From positions 1-64,000 of the forward strand of contig NW_004451871.1 in assembly GCF_000321225.1 (NCBI RefSeq): a stretch of DNA of 64,000 bases. The letters run 5' to 3'. The notes under the pieces are model-generated. The model saw only the letters and a list, made by a program, of their open reading frames with translations, ran no database searches and was not told the origin of the DNA. Positions 10,660 through 23,520 of the stretch are shown here, piece after piece. The stretch's first letter is position 1. Every line of letters begins with the position of its first letter. This DNA comes from Odobenus rosmarus divergens. Lineage: Eukaryota > Chordata > Mammalia > Carnivora > Odobenidae. Made by a program: the position numbers and the translations under genes.

Positions 10660-11812
10660 AATGACAAGATGGAGGAATTTTCCCTAAAAGAAAGATCAAG
10701 AAGAAATCACAGCTAAGGATTTCCTCAAAACAAGTAAAAGCAGTATGTCCCAGCAAGAATTTAGAACAACAGCCATAAAAATACTAGCTGAGGCTGAAAA
10801 AAGCAGAGAAGACACCACAGAAACACTTGCTACAGAGATAAAAGACCTAAAAACTAATCAGGGGCGCCTGGGTGGCTCAGTTGGTTGAGCGACTGCCTTC
10901 GGCTCAGGTCATGATCCTGGAGTCCCGGGATCGAGTCCCGCATCGGGCTTCCTGCTCAGCAGGGAGTCTGCTTCTCCCTCTGACCCTCTTCCCTCTCGTG
11001 CTTTCTATCTCTCATCTCTCTCTCAAATAAATAAATAAAATCTTTAAAAAAATAAAAATAAAAAAAAAATAAAAAAACTAAAAACTAATCAGGCCGAAAT
11101 AAAAAATGCTATAACTCAGATGCAAAATCAACTAGATGTAATCACAATGAGGATGGAAGACCAGAGGAATGAATAATTGATATAGAAGATAAAATTACAG
11201 AAAATAATGGAACTGAAAAGAAGAGGGAAAGAAAACTATTAGATCATGAATATAGAGATAGGGAACTCAGTGATCCCACAAAGCACAACAATATCTGTAT
11301 CATAGGCATTCCAGAAGAGTGGAAAAAAGGGGCAAAACATCTATTTGAAAAAATTATAGCTGAGAATTTCCCAAATCTGGGGAAAGAAACAGGCATTCAA
11401 GTCCAAGTGGCATAAAGAACTCCCCTCAAAATAATCAAAGACAAGTCAGCACCAAGACATATCATAATGAAACTTGCAAAATACAAAGATAGAAAATTCT
11501 GAAAGCAGCTAGGGAAAAAAGATCCTTAACCTACAAGGGTAGACAAAAAAGGATAGCTGGAGATCTGTTTACAGAAATTTTACAGGCTAGAAGAGAATAA
11601 CATGATATAGTCAACATGCTGAATGGGAAAAATATGCAGCCAAGAATACTATATCCAACAAGGATATCCAACAAGAATACTATATCCAGCCAAGAATACT
11701 ATATCCAACAAGGATGGAATAGAAGGAGAGATAGACTTGCCAAGACAAGCAAAAACTAAGAGTCATTAACACTAAACCAGTTCTGCAATAAATACTAAAG
11801 GGTACCATTTGA
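10660..11812 (+). pseudogene. L1 ORF1 remnant split by a SINE
   Basis: Translation in pieces gives ORF1-like words (roughly EFRTTAIKILAEAEKS before the SINE, AEIKNAITQMQNQLD after it). The split at 10863-11077 sits in the coiled-coil part. Stops such as the one after 'MEDQRNE' show decay independent of the SINE. The C-terminal end is near 11812. Confidence 0.8.
10863..11077 (+). mobile_element. Can-SINE inside L1 ORF1, plus strand
   Basis: Complete SINE of the 'tcatgatcctggagtcccgggatcgag' subtype with a long A/AT tail. A perfect 16-bp TSD 'ctaaaaactaatcagg' is at 10847-10862 and 11078-11093 (the last GG could also belong to the SINE). The host reading resumes exactly, so the pre-insertion L1 can be reconstructed by inspection. 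Confidence 0.97.
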
Positions 11813-13300
11813 ATGGGAAAGAGAGACCAAAAGTAACAAAGACTAGAAAGGAACAAAGACAATCTACAGTAACAATGACTTTACAGGAGGTAATACAATG
11901 GCTTTAAATTCATATCAATCAATAATTACTCTGAATGTAAATGGACCAAATACTCCAATCAAAAGACATATGGTATCAGAATGTATAAAAAACCAAATCC
12001 TATCTATATGCTCCTTACAAGAGACCCATTTTAGACCCAAAGACACCTCCAGGTTGAAAGTGAGGGGGTGAAGAACCATCTATAATGCTAAAGGACATCA
12101 AAAGAAAGCTAGAGCCACATCCTTATGTCAGAAAGACTAGATTTTAAACCAAAGACTGGAAGAAGAGATGAAGAAGGGCACTATATTATAATAAAGGTGT
12201 CTATCAAACAAGATGATCTAACAATTGTAAACATTTATGACACCAAATTGGGAGGACCCAAATATATAAATCAATTAATAGCAAAATTAAAGAAACTCAT
12301 TGATAACAATAAATAATAGTTGGGGAATTTAACACCCACTTAAAGTAATGGACAGATCATCTGATCAGAAAATCAACAAGGAAACAATGGTGTTGAATGA
12401 CACACTGGACCAGATGGATCAAACAGATATATTCAGAACATTTCATCCTAAAGCAGCAGAATACACATTCTTTTTGAGTGCACAGTGAATATTCTCCAGA
12501 ATAGATCACATACTGGGTCACAAATTAGGCCTCAAACTAGTACAGAAAGATTGAGATCATAGCATGCATATTTTTAGATCACAAAACTGTGAAACATGAA
12601 GTCAACCACAAGAAAGAATTTGGAAAGACCACAAATACGTGGCGGTTAAAGAACATCCTACTACAGAATCAATGGGTTAACCAGAAAATTAAAGAAGAAA
12701 TAAAAAAAAAATACATGGAAGGAAATGAAAATGAAAACACAACAGTCCAAATCCTTTGGGACACAGCAAAGGTGGTCATAAAAGGGAAGTATACAGCAAT
12801 ACAGGCCTTCCTCAAGAAGCAAGAAAAGTCTCAAATACACAACCTAACCTTACACATAAAGGATCTGGAGAAAGAAGAGCAAGTAAAACCAAAAACCAGC
12901 AGAAGAAGAGATATAGTTAAAATTAGAGCAGAAATAAATGATATACAAATTAAAAAAAAAACAGTAGAACACATCAATGAAACTAGGAGCTAGTTCTTTG
13001 AAAAAATTAACAAAATTGATAAATCTCTAGCAAGCCTTATCAAAAAGAAAAGAGAAAGGACACAAATAAATAAAATCATGAGTGCAAGAGGAGAGATCAC
13101 AACCAACACCACAGAAATACAAACAATTATATGAGAATATTATGAGCAATTATATGCCAACAAATTGGGCAATCTGGAAGAAATGGATAAATTCTTAGAA
13201 ACATGGAACCTGCTAACATTGAAATAGGAAGAAATAGAAAATTTTAACAGACCCATAAACAAAAAAGAAGTTGAATCAGTAATGAAATATCTCCCAACAG

Positions 13301-13471
13301 GGGCACCTGGGTGGCTCAGTTGGTTAAGTGTCCAACTCTTGATTTCAGCTCAGGTCATGATCTCAGGGTTGTGAGACTGAGCACCATGCTGAGTACCATG
13401 CTGGGCATGAAGCCTGCTTAAAATTCTCTCTCTCTCTCTGCTCTCTCTGTCTCTGTCTCTCTGACTGTCTG

Positions 13472-13536
<65 letters not shown>
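13301..13536 (+). mobile_element. Older Can-SINE with CT/CA expansion
   Basis: The head 'ggggcacctgggtggctcag' with the 'actcttgatttcagctcagg' body marks an older SINE type than its neighbours. It has no A-tail. After the body the CT tract runs into (CT)n and then (CA)n at about 13503-13537. The TSD is short and imperfect ('ctcccaaca' before, 'ctcacaaca' after, 13537-13546). It lies in ORF2 of the full-length L1. Confidence 0.88.

Positions 13537-13537
<1 letters not shown>
13420..13537. repeat. Compound CT/GT-type/CA microsatellite
   Basis: CT-rich run with 'gtct' interruptions followed by about 16 CA units (13505-13537). It derives from the tail of the SINE at 13301 and is likely length-polymorphic. 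Confidence 0.9.
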
Positions 13538-13539
<2 letters not shown>

Positions 13540-15827
13540 CACAACAAATAGTTCAGGGTCGGATGTCTTCCCAGGGGAATTCTACCAAACATTTGAAAAA
13601 TAATTTTCTTCTCAAGCTATTCCAAAATAATAGAAATGGAAGGAAAACTTCAAGCTCATTCTATGAGGCCAGCATTACTTTGATCCCAAAACCAGACAAA
13701 GACCCCACTAAAAAGGAGAAGTACAGCCCAATATCTCTGATGAACATGAATGCAAAAATTCTCAACAAGATACTAGCTAATTGAATCCAACAGTACATTA
13801 ACATAATTATTCACCGTGATCAAGTGGGATGTATTCCTGGGCTTCAGGGGTGGTTCAGTATCTGCAAATCAATCAACATGATACACCACATTAAAAAAAA
13901 AAGAAAGGATAAGAACCATATGATCCTCTCAATAGACACAGGAAAAGCATTTGACAAAATACAGCATCCTTTCTTAAAACACTCAAGAACATGGGGATAG
14001 AGGGAACATACTTAAACATCATAAAGGCCATATACAACAGATCCACACCTAATATCATCCTCGCCATTGGTAAAAAATGAGAGCTTTTCCCCTAAGATCA
14101 GGAACATGACAGGGATGCCTATTCTCGCCACTGTTGTTCAACATAGTACTGGAAGTCCTAGCCTCCACAATCAGAAAACAAAAAGAAATAAAAGCATCCA
14201 AATTGGCAAGGAAGATGTTAAACTTTCACTCTTTGCAGATGACATGATACTCTGTGTATTAAACTCAAAAGACTCCACCAAAAAATTGCTAGAACTCGTT
14301 CATAAACTCAGCGAAGTCATAGGATATAAAATCAATGTACAGAAATCTGTTGCATTTCTATACATCAATAATGAAGAAGCAAAAAAGAAATCAAGGAATC
14401 GATCCAATTTGTAATTGCACCAAAAACTGTAAGATACCTAGGAATAAACTTAATGAAAGGGGTTAAAGATCTATACTCTAAAAACTCTAGATGTCTTCCC
14501 ACTTATGAAAGAAATTGAAGAATACACCAAGAAAGAAAAGCATTCCATGCTCATGGACTGGAAGAACTAACATTGTTAAGATGACTATACCTCCCAGAGC
14601 AATCTACACATTTAATGCAATCCTTATCAAAATACCACCAGCATCTTTCACAGACCTAGAACAAATTCTAAACAATTCTAAAATTTGTATGGAACCGGAA
14701 AAGACCTCAAATAGCCAAAGTAATGTTGAAAAAGGAAAGCAAAATGGGAGGCATCACAATTCCAGACTTCAAGTTGTATTACAAAACCGTAGTCATCAAG
14801 ACAATCTGGTACTGGCACAAAAACAGACACATAGATCAATGGAACAGAGGAGAAAACCCTGAAATAGACCCACAACTATACAGTCAATTAATCTTTGATG
14901 AAGCAGAAAAGAATATCCAATGGAAAAAAGACAGTTTCTTCAAATAATGGTATTGGGAATACTGGACAGTGACATGCAGAATAATGAAACTCGACCACTT
15001 TCTTACACCATACATAAAAATAAATTCAAAATGGATGAAAGACCTAAAACTAAGACAGGAAACAATCAAAATCCTAGAGTAGAAAATAGGCAGCAACTTA
15101 TTTGACTTTGGCCACAGCAACATCTTACTAAACACATCTCTGAAGGCAAGGGAAACAAAAGTAAAGATGAACTATTGGGATGTCATCAAGATAAAAAGCA
15201 TCTGCACAGCAAAGGAAACAATCAGCTAAAGTAAAAAGCAGCCTACGGAATAGGAGAAGATATTTGAAATGACATATCTGACAAAAGGTTAGAATCCAAA
15301 ATCTATAAGAACTTATCAAACTCACCACCAAAATAATTAATCTAGTTAATAAATGGACAGAAGACATGAAGAGACATTTTTCCAGTGAAGACATCCAGAT
15401 AGCCAACAGACACATGAAACGATGCTCAACATCATTCCTCATCAGGGAATTACAAGTCAAAACCACAATGTGATACCACTTCACACCTGTCAGAATGGCT
15501 AAAATTAACCACACAAGAAACAACAGATGCTGGTAAGGATGCAGGTACAGAAGGATCATTTTGCACTGTTGGTGGGAATGCAAACTGGTGCAGCCACTCT
15601 GGAAAACAGTATGGAGGTTCCTCAAAAAGCCAAAAATAGAACTACCTTGACCCAGCAATTGCACTATTAAGTATTTATCCAAAGGATACAAAATAGTGAT
15701 TTGATGGGGGCACATGCTCCCCAATGTTTATAGTGACACTAACAACAATAGTCAAATTATGGGGAAGAACTCAAACGTCCATCAGCTGATGAAAGGATAA
15801 AGAAGATGTGGGGTGTGTATATTATTC

Positions 15828-15930
15828 AATTATATATATATTCAATTGTATATATATACAATTGATAAAGAAAATGTGGTATATATTATATATATATATA
15901 CATAGGCATATATTATATATATATATAATT
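15828..15930. repeat. TA-rich microsatellite in L1 3' region
   Basis: Blocks of (TA)n separated by 'caattg', 'gaaaatgtggt' and 'cataggca'. The block contains a repeat of the L1 words 'aaagaaaatgtggtatat', so it grew by local duplication as well as slippage at the L1 TA-rich site. Confidence 0.85.
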
Positions 15931-16390
15931 GAATATTATTCACCCACCAAAAAGAATGAAATCTTGCCATTTGTAACAACGTGGGTGGTACTAGAGTGGA
16001 TTATGGAAGTGAAATATGTCAGTCAGATAAAGACAGATACCATATGATTTACTTATATGTGGAATTAAAAAAAAACAGATGAACATATGGAAGGGAAGGT
16101 AACATAAAATAAGATAAAAACAGAGAGGGAGGGAAATCATAAGTGACTTAACTGTAGAGAACAAACTGAAGGTTGCTGGAGGGGAGGTGGGTAGGGGATT
16201 GGCAAAATGGGTGATGGGCATTAAGGGTGGCACTTGTTGGAATGAGCACTGGGCGTTATACGTAAGTGATGAATCACTAAACTCCACTCCTGAAACTGAT
16301 AATACACTATATCTTAACTAATTTGAATTTAAATTTCAAAAATAAAAATTAATTTTAAAAATTAAAAAACAATAAAATCTACTAAGCTGT

Positions 16391-17865
16391 TTAGAATTTT
16401 CCTTGGGTTTTGAAGTTTTCTTTTGGTCTTTTAATAACTCTGTGAAGTGGATATTGCATTCTTATTTTACTAGGCCAGAAGTGAGTTTTAGAGTTGTTAA
16501 TTGACTGCTTATAGTGCCAGATAGCTAATGAGTAACATAGACCAGGTTTGAAACAGAGTCATTTAATTCAGATCCAAATTATTTTGCCTCATCGCTACCA
16601 GCAGAGAATGAGACATTTCAGACAAGTATTTGGAGAAGACCAAGTTTCAGGCCTTTTTCAGGTTTATAGTTGTAGGTATGGTTTCCACATTTTAATTTGA
16701 TAGTTTAAATCACAAAAAATGCCTTTTATCATTTTGGACTCGGTAAACACACTAACAAAACATATATCACATGATCAATCTTAACGTAACAGTCTCAACT
16801 TTAAAGGTATAGTTTTTACTTCAGAACTTATTTTTGTCAATTTCACCTTTACCAAAAAGTGATAGATACTTATACTGTATATGTAATGAGATGATATGCT
16901 ATCCACTGGCAAGTTTTCCAATATCTTCTGTGTCACATGTAAGTAAGCCTCTATTTTTGAGAATATGATGCTAGAAAAAAAGGTGTTATTTAATTATATG
17001 TTATGTAGCCCAATGCCACCTGAAATTGGTCTTAGTCATTTTGTAGTTTTGTATTTTTGAAATACAATGCAAAACTTATCAAAAATTGGATCTTCAAACA
17101 AGATATTTTCATTCTGGGAAATGACAATTTTTTTTTCCTAAGATGCCTAGAGCTGGGGTCTGAGAATCATATACACCTGACTTTGTTGTAACGATTTTTC
17201 TAGGCTGGTGCACAATAAGATTGCTATTGTCACAGAACTTACTGCTGTGGTCATTGCAAAGCAAAGATCTGTAGAAGAAAATTCAATTTCCAATTCCTCC
17301 CTGCTGTCATAGCAGCATGATGCTTTTTTTCTGATGTTGTCACTTGCACATGCAGGTAACTAATTCAGACTTAAACTCTTATATAAAAGACACTGAAGTG
17401 TTACTCAGGTTGTAACACCTTTCTTTCCTAATTCTTTCCCTACCCCTTCAAAAACCATAGAACCATTTTATGACACCCACAACCACCAGCATAACTCTAC
17501 CAGCAATTTTATTTAACTTAAGCTCCTCAGGGGTTTATATTTCAGCCCTGGACACTTATGAAAATTCAGCTCAGAAGATTGATTCAGAAGTTAGAAGAAA
17601 AGTTAGTTTTAAGTAAAAAGAGAAATTTACATGTAATAACAGTTTGGTGTTAAGCATTCAATTTTATACTTCAGGTGAAATCAATTAAAAGGTAGTTCCA
17701 AGAACTGTCCCAGAAACATCTTTCATGAAAGATTTACATACCCACTTTTTATTCACATAACATTCTTTTAACCTTTTATCTAATATCTAGTTCAGTATTA
17801 AGAAATACTAACTTACTTTAAGTCTTCAGATTTATTTTTCTCAAGTAAAAGAAAAAGGTACTAGA
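16391..17865. other. Non-L1 DNA with one MIR relic
   Basis: This is single-copy-looking DNA. At about 16425-16560 the order 'ataactctgtgaagtggatattgcattcttattttac' then 'agtgccagatagctaatgagtaac' resembles the MIR core read in reverse (minus strand). In the rest I see no open frame, RNA gene or known repeat. Confidence 0.6.
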
Positions 17866-19135
17866 GTGTCACAATGCACCAGATAGATTTAACACATATA
17901 TTCAGAATATTCCATCCTAAAACAGCAGAATACACATCTTTCCGTGCTACAATGCTATGAAACTCAAAGTCAACCACAAGAAAAATTCTGGAAAGACCAC
18001 ATATACATGGAAGTTAAACAACATGTTACTAAACAATGAATGGGTCAACCAGGAAATAAATGAAGAAATGAAACAGTATACAGAAACAAAAGGTGAAAAC
18101 ACAATGGTCCAAAACCTTTGGGATGCAACAAAAGTGGTTCTAAAAAGAAAATTTTTAGCAATACAGGCTTACCTCAAGAAGGAAGAAAAATCTCAAATAA
18201 ACTACCTTACACCTAATGAAGCTAGAAAAAGAAAAACAAACAAAACCTAAAGCACCAGAAGGAAGGAAATAATACAGATTAGAATAGAAGTAAATGATAT
18301 AGAAACTAAAAAAAGCAGTAGAACAGATCAATGAAACCAAGAGGTGGTTCTTTGAAAAAACCAATAACATTGATAAACCTCTAGTCAGACTCATCAAGAA
18401 AAAAAGACTCAAATAAAGAAAATTAAAAATCAGGAAAAATAAAAATAAACAGCATAGAAATATAAACAACTATAAAAGAATATTATGAAAAACTATATTC
18501 CAACAAACTGGGTAACCTAGAAGGAATGGATAAATTCCTTAAACATGTAAAGCACTAAAAATGAAACAAGAATAGAAAATGTGAAGAGACCAATGACCAG
18601 CAAACAAATTGAATCAGCAACCAAAAATCTCCCAACAAGCAAAAGTCCAGGGCCAGATGGCTTCCCAGGGGAATTCCACCAAACATTTAAACAGAAGTCA
18701 AATTAAAAAAAAATTTTTAAATAAAGAAGAGTTAATACCTATTCTCAAGCTATGCCAAAAAATAGAAAAGGAAGGAAAATTTCCAAATTCATTCTGTGAA
18801 GCCAGCATTACTCTCATACCAAAACCAGACAAAGGCTTCACTTAAAAAGAGAACAACAGACTAATATCGCTGATGAATATACATGGAAAAATCCTCAACA
18901 AAATACTAGCAAACTAAATCCAACAGCACATTAAAATAATCATTCACCACAATCAAGTAGGATTTATTCCTCGTTTGCAAGTATGGTTCAATATTCACAA
19001 ATCAATCAATGTGATACATGACATCAATAAGAGAAATGATAGGAAATATGATCATTTCAATAGACACAGAAAGAGCTTTTGATAAAATATAATATCCATT
19101 CATGATAAAAATCAAAAAGTAGATTTAGAAGAAAA

Positions 19136-19965
19136 GACAGAAGATAGTGATTTAAAGGAGCACATGAACCCCAATGTTTATAGCAGCAACATCCACAATA
19201 GCCAAAATATGGAAAGAGCCCAGATGCCCATCAACAGATGAATGGATTAAGATGTGATTTTATATATAAATATATATATATTCATATATAAAGATATATT
19301 TATATATTAATATTTATATATGGAATATTACTCAGCCATCAAAAAAATGAAATCTTGCCATTTGCAATGATATGGATGGAACTAGAGGGTATTAGGCTAA
19401 GTGAAATAAGTCAGTCAGAGAAAGACAAATGACATATGATTTCACTCATATGTGGAGTTTAAGAAACAAAACAGATGTGGGGTGCCTGGGTGGCTCAGTT
19501 GGTTAAAAGGCTGCCCACAGCTCAGGTCATGATCCCAGGGTCCTGGGATTGAGCCCCACATTGGGCTGTCTGCTCAGTGGGGAGCCTGCTTCCCCCTCCA
19601 TCTCTGCCTCTTGCTCCACCTGCTTGTGCTCTCTCTCTCCCTCTCTCTGTCAAATAAATAAAATCTTTAAAAAAATAACAGATGAACATAGGGTAAGGGA
19701 AGGAAAAATAAAATAAGATGAAAAAAGAGAGGGAGGCAAGCTATAAGAGACTCTTAAATGTAGAGAACAAACTGAGGGTTGCTGGATGGGAGGTGGGTAG
19801 GGAGACTTGGTAACTGGGTGATGGGCATTAAGGAGGGCACTTGAAGTAATGAGCACTGGGTGTTGTATGCAACTGATGGATCACTGAATTCTACCTCTAA
19901 AACTAATAATACAGTATATGTTAATTAAATTGAATTTAAATAAAAAATTAAAAACAAACCAAAAC
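19136..19965 (+). mobile_element. L1 3'-end fragment nested in L1 ORF2
   Basis: The sequence jumps from mid-ORF2 to the L1 end ('cacatgaaccccaatgtttatagcagc'), continues through the 3' UTR ('tgagcactgggtgttgtatgc') to an AT/A tail, then mid-ORF2 resumes. An imperfect TSD lies around 19122-19135 and 19975-19988 ('gatttagaagaaaa' and 'gctttagatggaac'). It contains a SINE and a TA repeat (19257-19322). Confidence 0.88.
19478..19674 (+). mobile_element. Can-SINE, third nesting level
   Basis: Complete SINE in the L1 3' fragment, itself inside another L1. The host word 'aacagatg' is repeated at 19468-19475 and at about 19677-19684, after which the L1 3' UTR resumes ('aacatagggtaaggg'). Confidence 0.92.
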
Positions 19966-22439
19966 AAAAAAATTGCTTTAGATGGAACATACCTTAACAT
20001 ATTAAACACCATATATGAAAAACCCAAAGCTAACATAATCCTTAATGGTGAAATCTGAAAGTATTTCCCCTCTGGTCAGGACAAGACAAGGTTGTCTACT
20101 CTCATCATTTTTATTCAACATAGTACTGGAAGTCCTAGCCAAAGCAATCAGACAACAAAAAGAAATTAAAATCATCTAAATCCATAAGAAAGAAGTAAAA
20201 CTTTCACTATTTGTAGATGACATGATACTATATATAGAAAACCTGAACATCTCCACCAAAAAACTGTTAGAGCTAATAAACAAATTCAGTAAATTTGCAG
20301 GCTACAAGATCAATGTGCAGAAATCTGTAGCATTTCTACACACGAGGAGTGAAGCAGCAGAAAGAGATATTAAGAAAACAATCCCATTTACAATTGCACC
20401 AGAAACAACAATATACCTGGGAATAAACTTAACCAAACAGGTGAAAGACCTGTACTCTGAAAGGTATCAAACACTGATGAAAGAAGTTGAAGATGGCACA
20501 AAGAAATGGAAGGGCATCCCATGCTCATGGATTGGAAGTATGTGTATTCTTAACATGTATTTACTACCCAAAGCAATTTACACATTAAATGTAATCCCTA
20601 TCAAAATACCAACAGCATTTTACACAGAACCAGAACAAACAATCCTAAAATTTGTATGACATCACAAAAAGCCCTAAATAGCCAAAAACAAACTTTAAAA
20701 AGAAAGGCAAAACTGGAAACATCACAATTCCATACTTCAAGTTATATGAATAAGCTGCAGTAATCAAAACAGTATTGTATTGGCACAAAAATAGACCCAC
20801 GGGTCAAAGGAATAGACTAGAAATCCCAGAGATAAAGCCACAATTATAAGGTCAATTTTTAAAAAAGGTCAATTAATCTTCAAGACAGAAAGAGAGGAGA
20901 GGGTTAAGATGGTGGAAGAGTAGGGGGACCCTAAGCTTGCCTCCTCCCTCCAACACAGCTAGATAAATATCAAATCATTCTGAACACCAAAGAAATTGAT
21001 TGGAAGTCTTAGAGAACAAAGCTGCACATCTACAAAGAGAAAAAAAATGACCCATGCAAGTTAGGAACTGCAGGAAGTTGATTCAAAGGAGAAAAGAGCA
21101 GTGGGAGCTGTGTAGGGGAGGGAGCCCTGGTAGCGGAGGGAGTAACAAGAGAGAATGAGAGAGACGGAGTGAGAAAATAATAAAAAGAGTAAAAGCACAT
21201 GCAGGGGACTGCACAAGAAAGCTGGTCCCTAAAACCACTGACTGGGAAAAAGGAGAGGGTTTCAATACCACCAGTAATTTATAAACAGTGGAGCACAGAG
21301 TCTGAAATTTCAGAGGTCAGTGTCATAGGCAGGATCACACCTGGTGGTGCTCTAGTGGGGAAGCAGGGTGGAGCCCCAAGAGTGGGCACCATGGTCTGAG
21401 GATCCCCTGGGTTGCACAGGGAGAAGTGGTTTCCTTGCTTGGAGTACATTTGGTAGAGGTGGTATGGCCTCTGTGGGGACAAAGGACCCTGCAGTCACCA
21501 TTGAGCTGCCCTGGTCACCAATATAGGAATAAGAATGCTGGCTGAAGACAGCAATCCCTGGTGCCAGCAGTGTGTTGCTATTTGTTGTAAACTCCGAACC
21601 ACTTCCCAGTCATGTGACTGCTTTCTGAGAGAAGCCAGCGCTGGCCACAGTGCAGCAAGACCATCCCCCAGAAGATCAATGCAGGTCCACGCCACTGGGG
21701 GGGTGTCTCTGATTTGTGGGGTTTTAAAACACATCCATACCTGAGATAAACCACAGGAGTGCTTCAACACTTGACAGGCAGACAACTTGGTCAAGAACAG
21801 GGTGAAGGCAGCGATCTGATGGAAGTCAGGAACACAGGAAGGGTGATTGTTTGCACCTCTGTGAGGGCTTCCTGAAGAGTGGTGGGTACAAATTTCATCC
21901 AGAGACAAGAAAGCAGGGCAAATCTTTTCACCCTTCTTCCACCAGGATTGATCAAATTCAGTGAGCTAAACAGAGTCATTAAGTGGAGAATGGAGATGCT
22001 ATACCAAGTCCCGCCCCTCTGAACTCTGCAGATGCATCTCCTCTGAGGCAAATACACCTGAGAATCAGAGCAGCAACCCCTCCCCCAGAAGACCAGGACC
22101 AACTTCTTGCCTGCACCAACTCTACTGATCATAGAGTGCTGCAAAGCTTCAGCTCTAGGGGAAACAGTATCTAGCTACCTTTGGGTTTTTGTTCATTTGT
22201 TTGTTGTGTGTTTGTTATTCTTTTTGTTTTTGTTTAGATACAGAAAGAACAATTATTTTATTTTACTTATTTTATTATTTTTTAAATTTTTTTAATCTTT
22301 TTTCTTTCTTTTTTTCTGTCAAGCTTCTCTTAAAAAGCAGACCAAAACAGACCTAGCTTCCTACAGTTTTTAAATTTTTATTTTATTTTATTTTGCTTTA
22401 TTTTTTTTACTAACAAGACAGAGAAATTCACCCCAAAAG

Positions 22440-23520
22440 AAAGAACAGGAAGAAATGTCAGACGGGATTTAATCAATACAGATATAAGTAAGATGTCTGA
22501 ACTAGAATTTAAAACAACAATTATAAGGATACTAACTGGGGTTTTAAAAAAAGAAGCATAGAAGACACCAGAGAATCTCTTACTGCAGAGATAAAAGAAC
22601 TAAAATGTAGTCAAGCTGAAATTAAAAATGCTATAACCGAAATGCAAACCCAAATGGATGCCATAACAATGAGTATGGATGAAACAAAGGAATGACTCAG
22701 TGATACAGAAGATAAAATTACAGAAAATAGTGAAGCTGAAAAGAAGAGGGAAACAGAGGTAATAGATCATGAACATAGACATAGGGAACTCAGTGAATTA
22801 TTAAAACAGAGTAACAATTGTATCATAGGAATCCCAGAAGATGAAGAGAGAGAAAAGGGGGCAGAAGGTTTATTTGAGCAAATTATAGCTGAAAACTTTC
22901 CTAATTTGGGGAAAGACACAGACATCAAAATCCAAGAAACACAGAGAACTCCCATTAAATTCAACAAAAGTCGGCCATCACCAAAGCGTGATGGTCAAAT
23001 TCACAAAATACACAGACAAGGAAAGAATCCTGAAAGCACCAAGTGAAAAAAAAGTCCTTAACCTAGAAGGAAAGACAGATCAGGATTGCAGTAGATCTGT
23101 TCACAGAAACTTGGCAAACCAGAAGTGAATGGCAGGATGTATTCAACGTGCTGAATAGGAAAATTTTGCAGCCAAGAATACTTTATGCAGCAAAGCATTC
23201 ATTCAGAATAGAAGGAAGATGTAGTGCCTGGGTGGCACAGTCAGTTAAGTGTCTGACTCTTGTTTTGGCTCAGGTTGTAATCTCAGAGTTGTGAGATGGA
23301 GCCCTGTGTCAGGGTCTGCACTCAGTGGGGAGTCTGCTTAAGACTCTCTACTTCTCCCTTTGTCCCTTCCCCCCATTCTCTCTCTCTCAAATAAATAAAT
23401 ATTTTAAAAATTAAATTAAAAAAAATAGAAGGTGAGACAAAGAGTTTCCCAGACAAAAAAACTAAAGGAGCTTGTGAACACTAAACTCAGCCCTGTAAGA
23501 AACACTAAGGGGAACTCTTT
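22440..23520 (+). pseudogene. L1 ORF1 remnant
   Basis: Pieces translate to ORF1-like text: 'KMSELEFKTTIIRILTG' near 22490, coiled-coil 'AEIKNAITEMQTQMDAITMSMDE' near 22620, and an RRM-like part 'NCIIGIPEDEEREKGAEGLFEQIIAENFPN' near 22810. A SINE (23216) interrupts the C-terminal part. Stops near 22700 and 23050 make it non-coding. Confidence 0.82.
23216..23423 (+). mobile_element. Older Can-SINE in L1 ORF1
   Basis: The body variant 'actcttgttttggctcagg' and diverged head 'gtgcctgggtggcacag' suggest an older copy. TSD 'aatagaagg' is at 23207-23215 and 23424-23432. Confidence 0.9.

Larger units (their letters stand above)
11898..16040 (+). pseudogene. L1 ORF2 remnant
   Basis: The ATG at 11898 begins the L1 endonuclease ('NSYQSIITLNVNG'). 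A 134-codon open piece (12589-12993) covers the region after the endonuclease. RT blocks include '[20 protein letters not shown]' (about 13680) and an intact '[16 protein letters not shown]' motif near 14230. The late region is at 14515-15135. Multiple stops, shifts and the SINE at 13301 inactivate it. Confidence 0.9.
8847..16373 (+). mobile_element. Full-length LINE-1 with TSD
   Basis: A 17-bp TSD with one mismatch (8830-8846 'aaaatatactaagctgt', 16374-16390 'aaaatctactaagctgt') defines both ends. Order: 5' UTR (8847 to about 10660), ORF1 remnant (about 10660-11812), ORF2 (from 11898), 3' UTR (about 16040-16340) and an AT-rich tail. Three later SINEs interrupt it (10371, 10863, 13301). Without them it is about 6.9 kb, a full-length size. 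Local changes include a small tandem duplication at about 11640-11715 and a (TA)n expansion at 15828-15930. Frames are broken throughout. Confidence 0.95.
17866..20880 (+). mobile_element. 5'-truncated LINE-1 (ORF2 only), interrupted
   Basis: It starts inside ORF2 at the equivalent of 'gacacactggaccagatgga'. It contains an internal deletion near 17940 and runs to about 19135. After a nested L1 3' fragment (19136-19965) it resumes and continues to about 20880. It ends before its own 3' UTR, where the next L1 begins. Recognisable pieces include '[10 protein letters not shown]' (about 18820) and 'LFVDDMILYIENLN' (20222 on, with V for A in the FADD motif). A 145-codon open stretch lies at 20222-20659. 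Confidence 0.92.

Noticed and set aside
14067..14414. Reverse-transcriptase system (retron or group II-like) from the FADD motif
   Set aside because: Flanking ORF1, 5' UTR, 3' UTR and TSD show that this is LINE-1.
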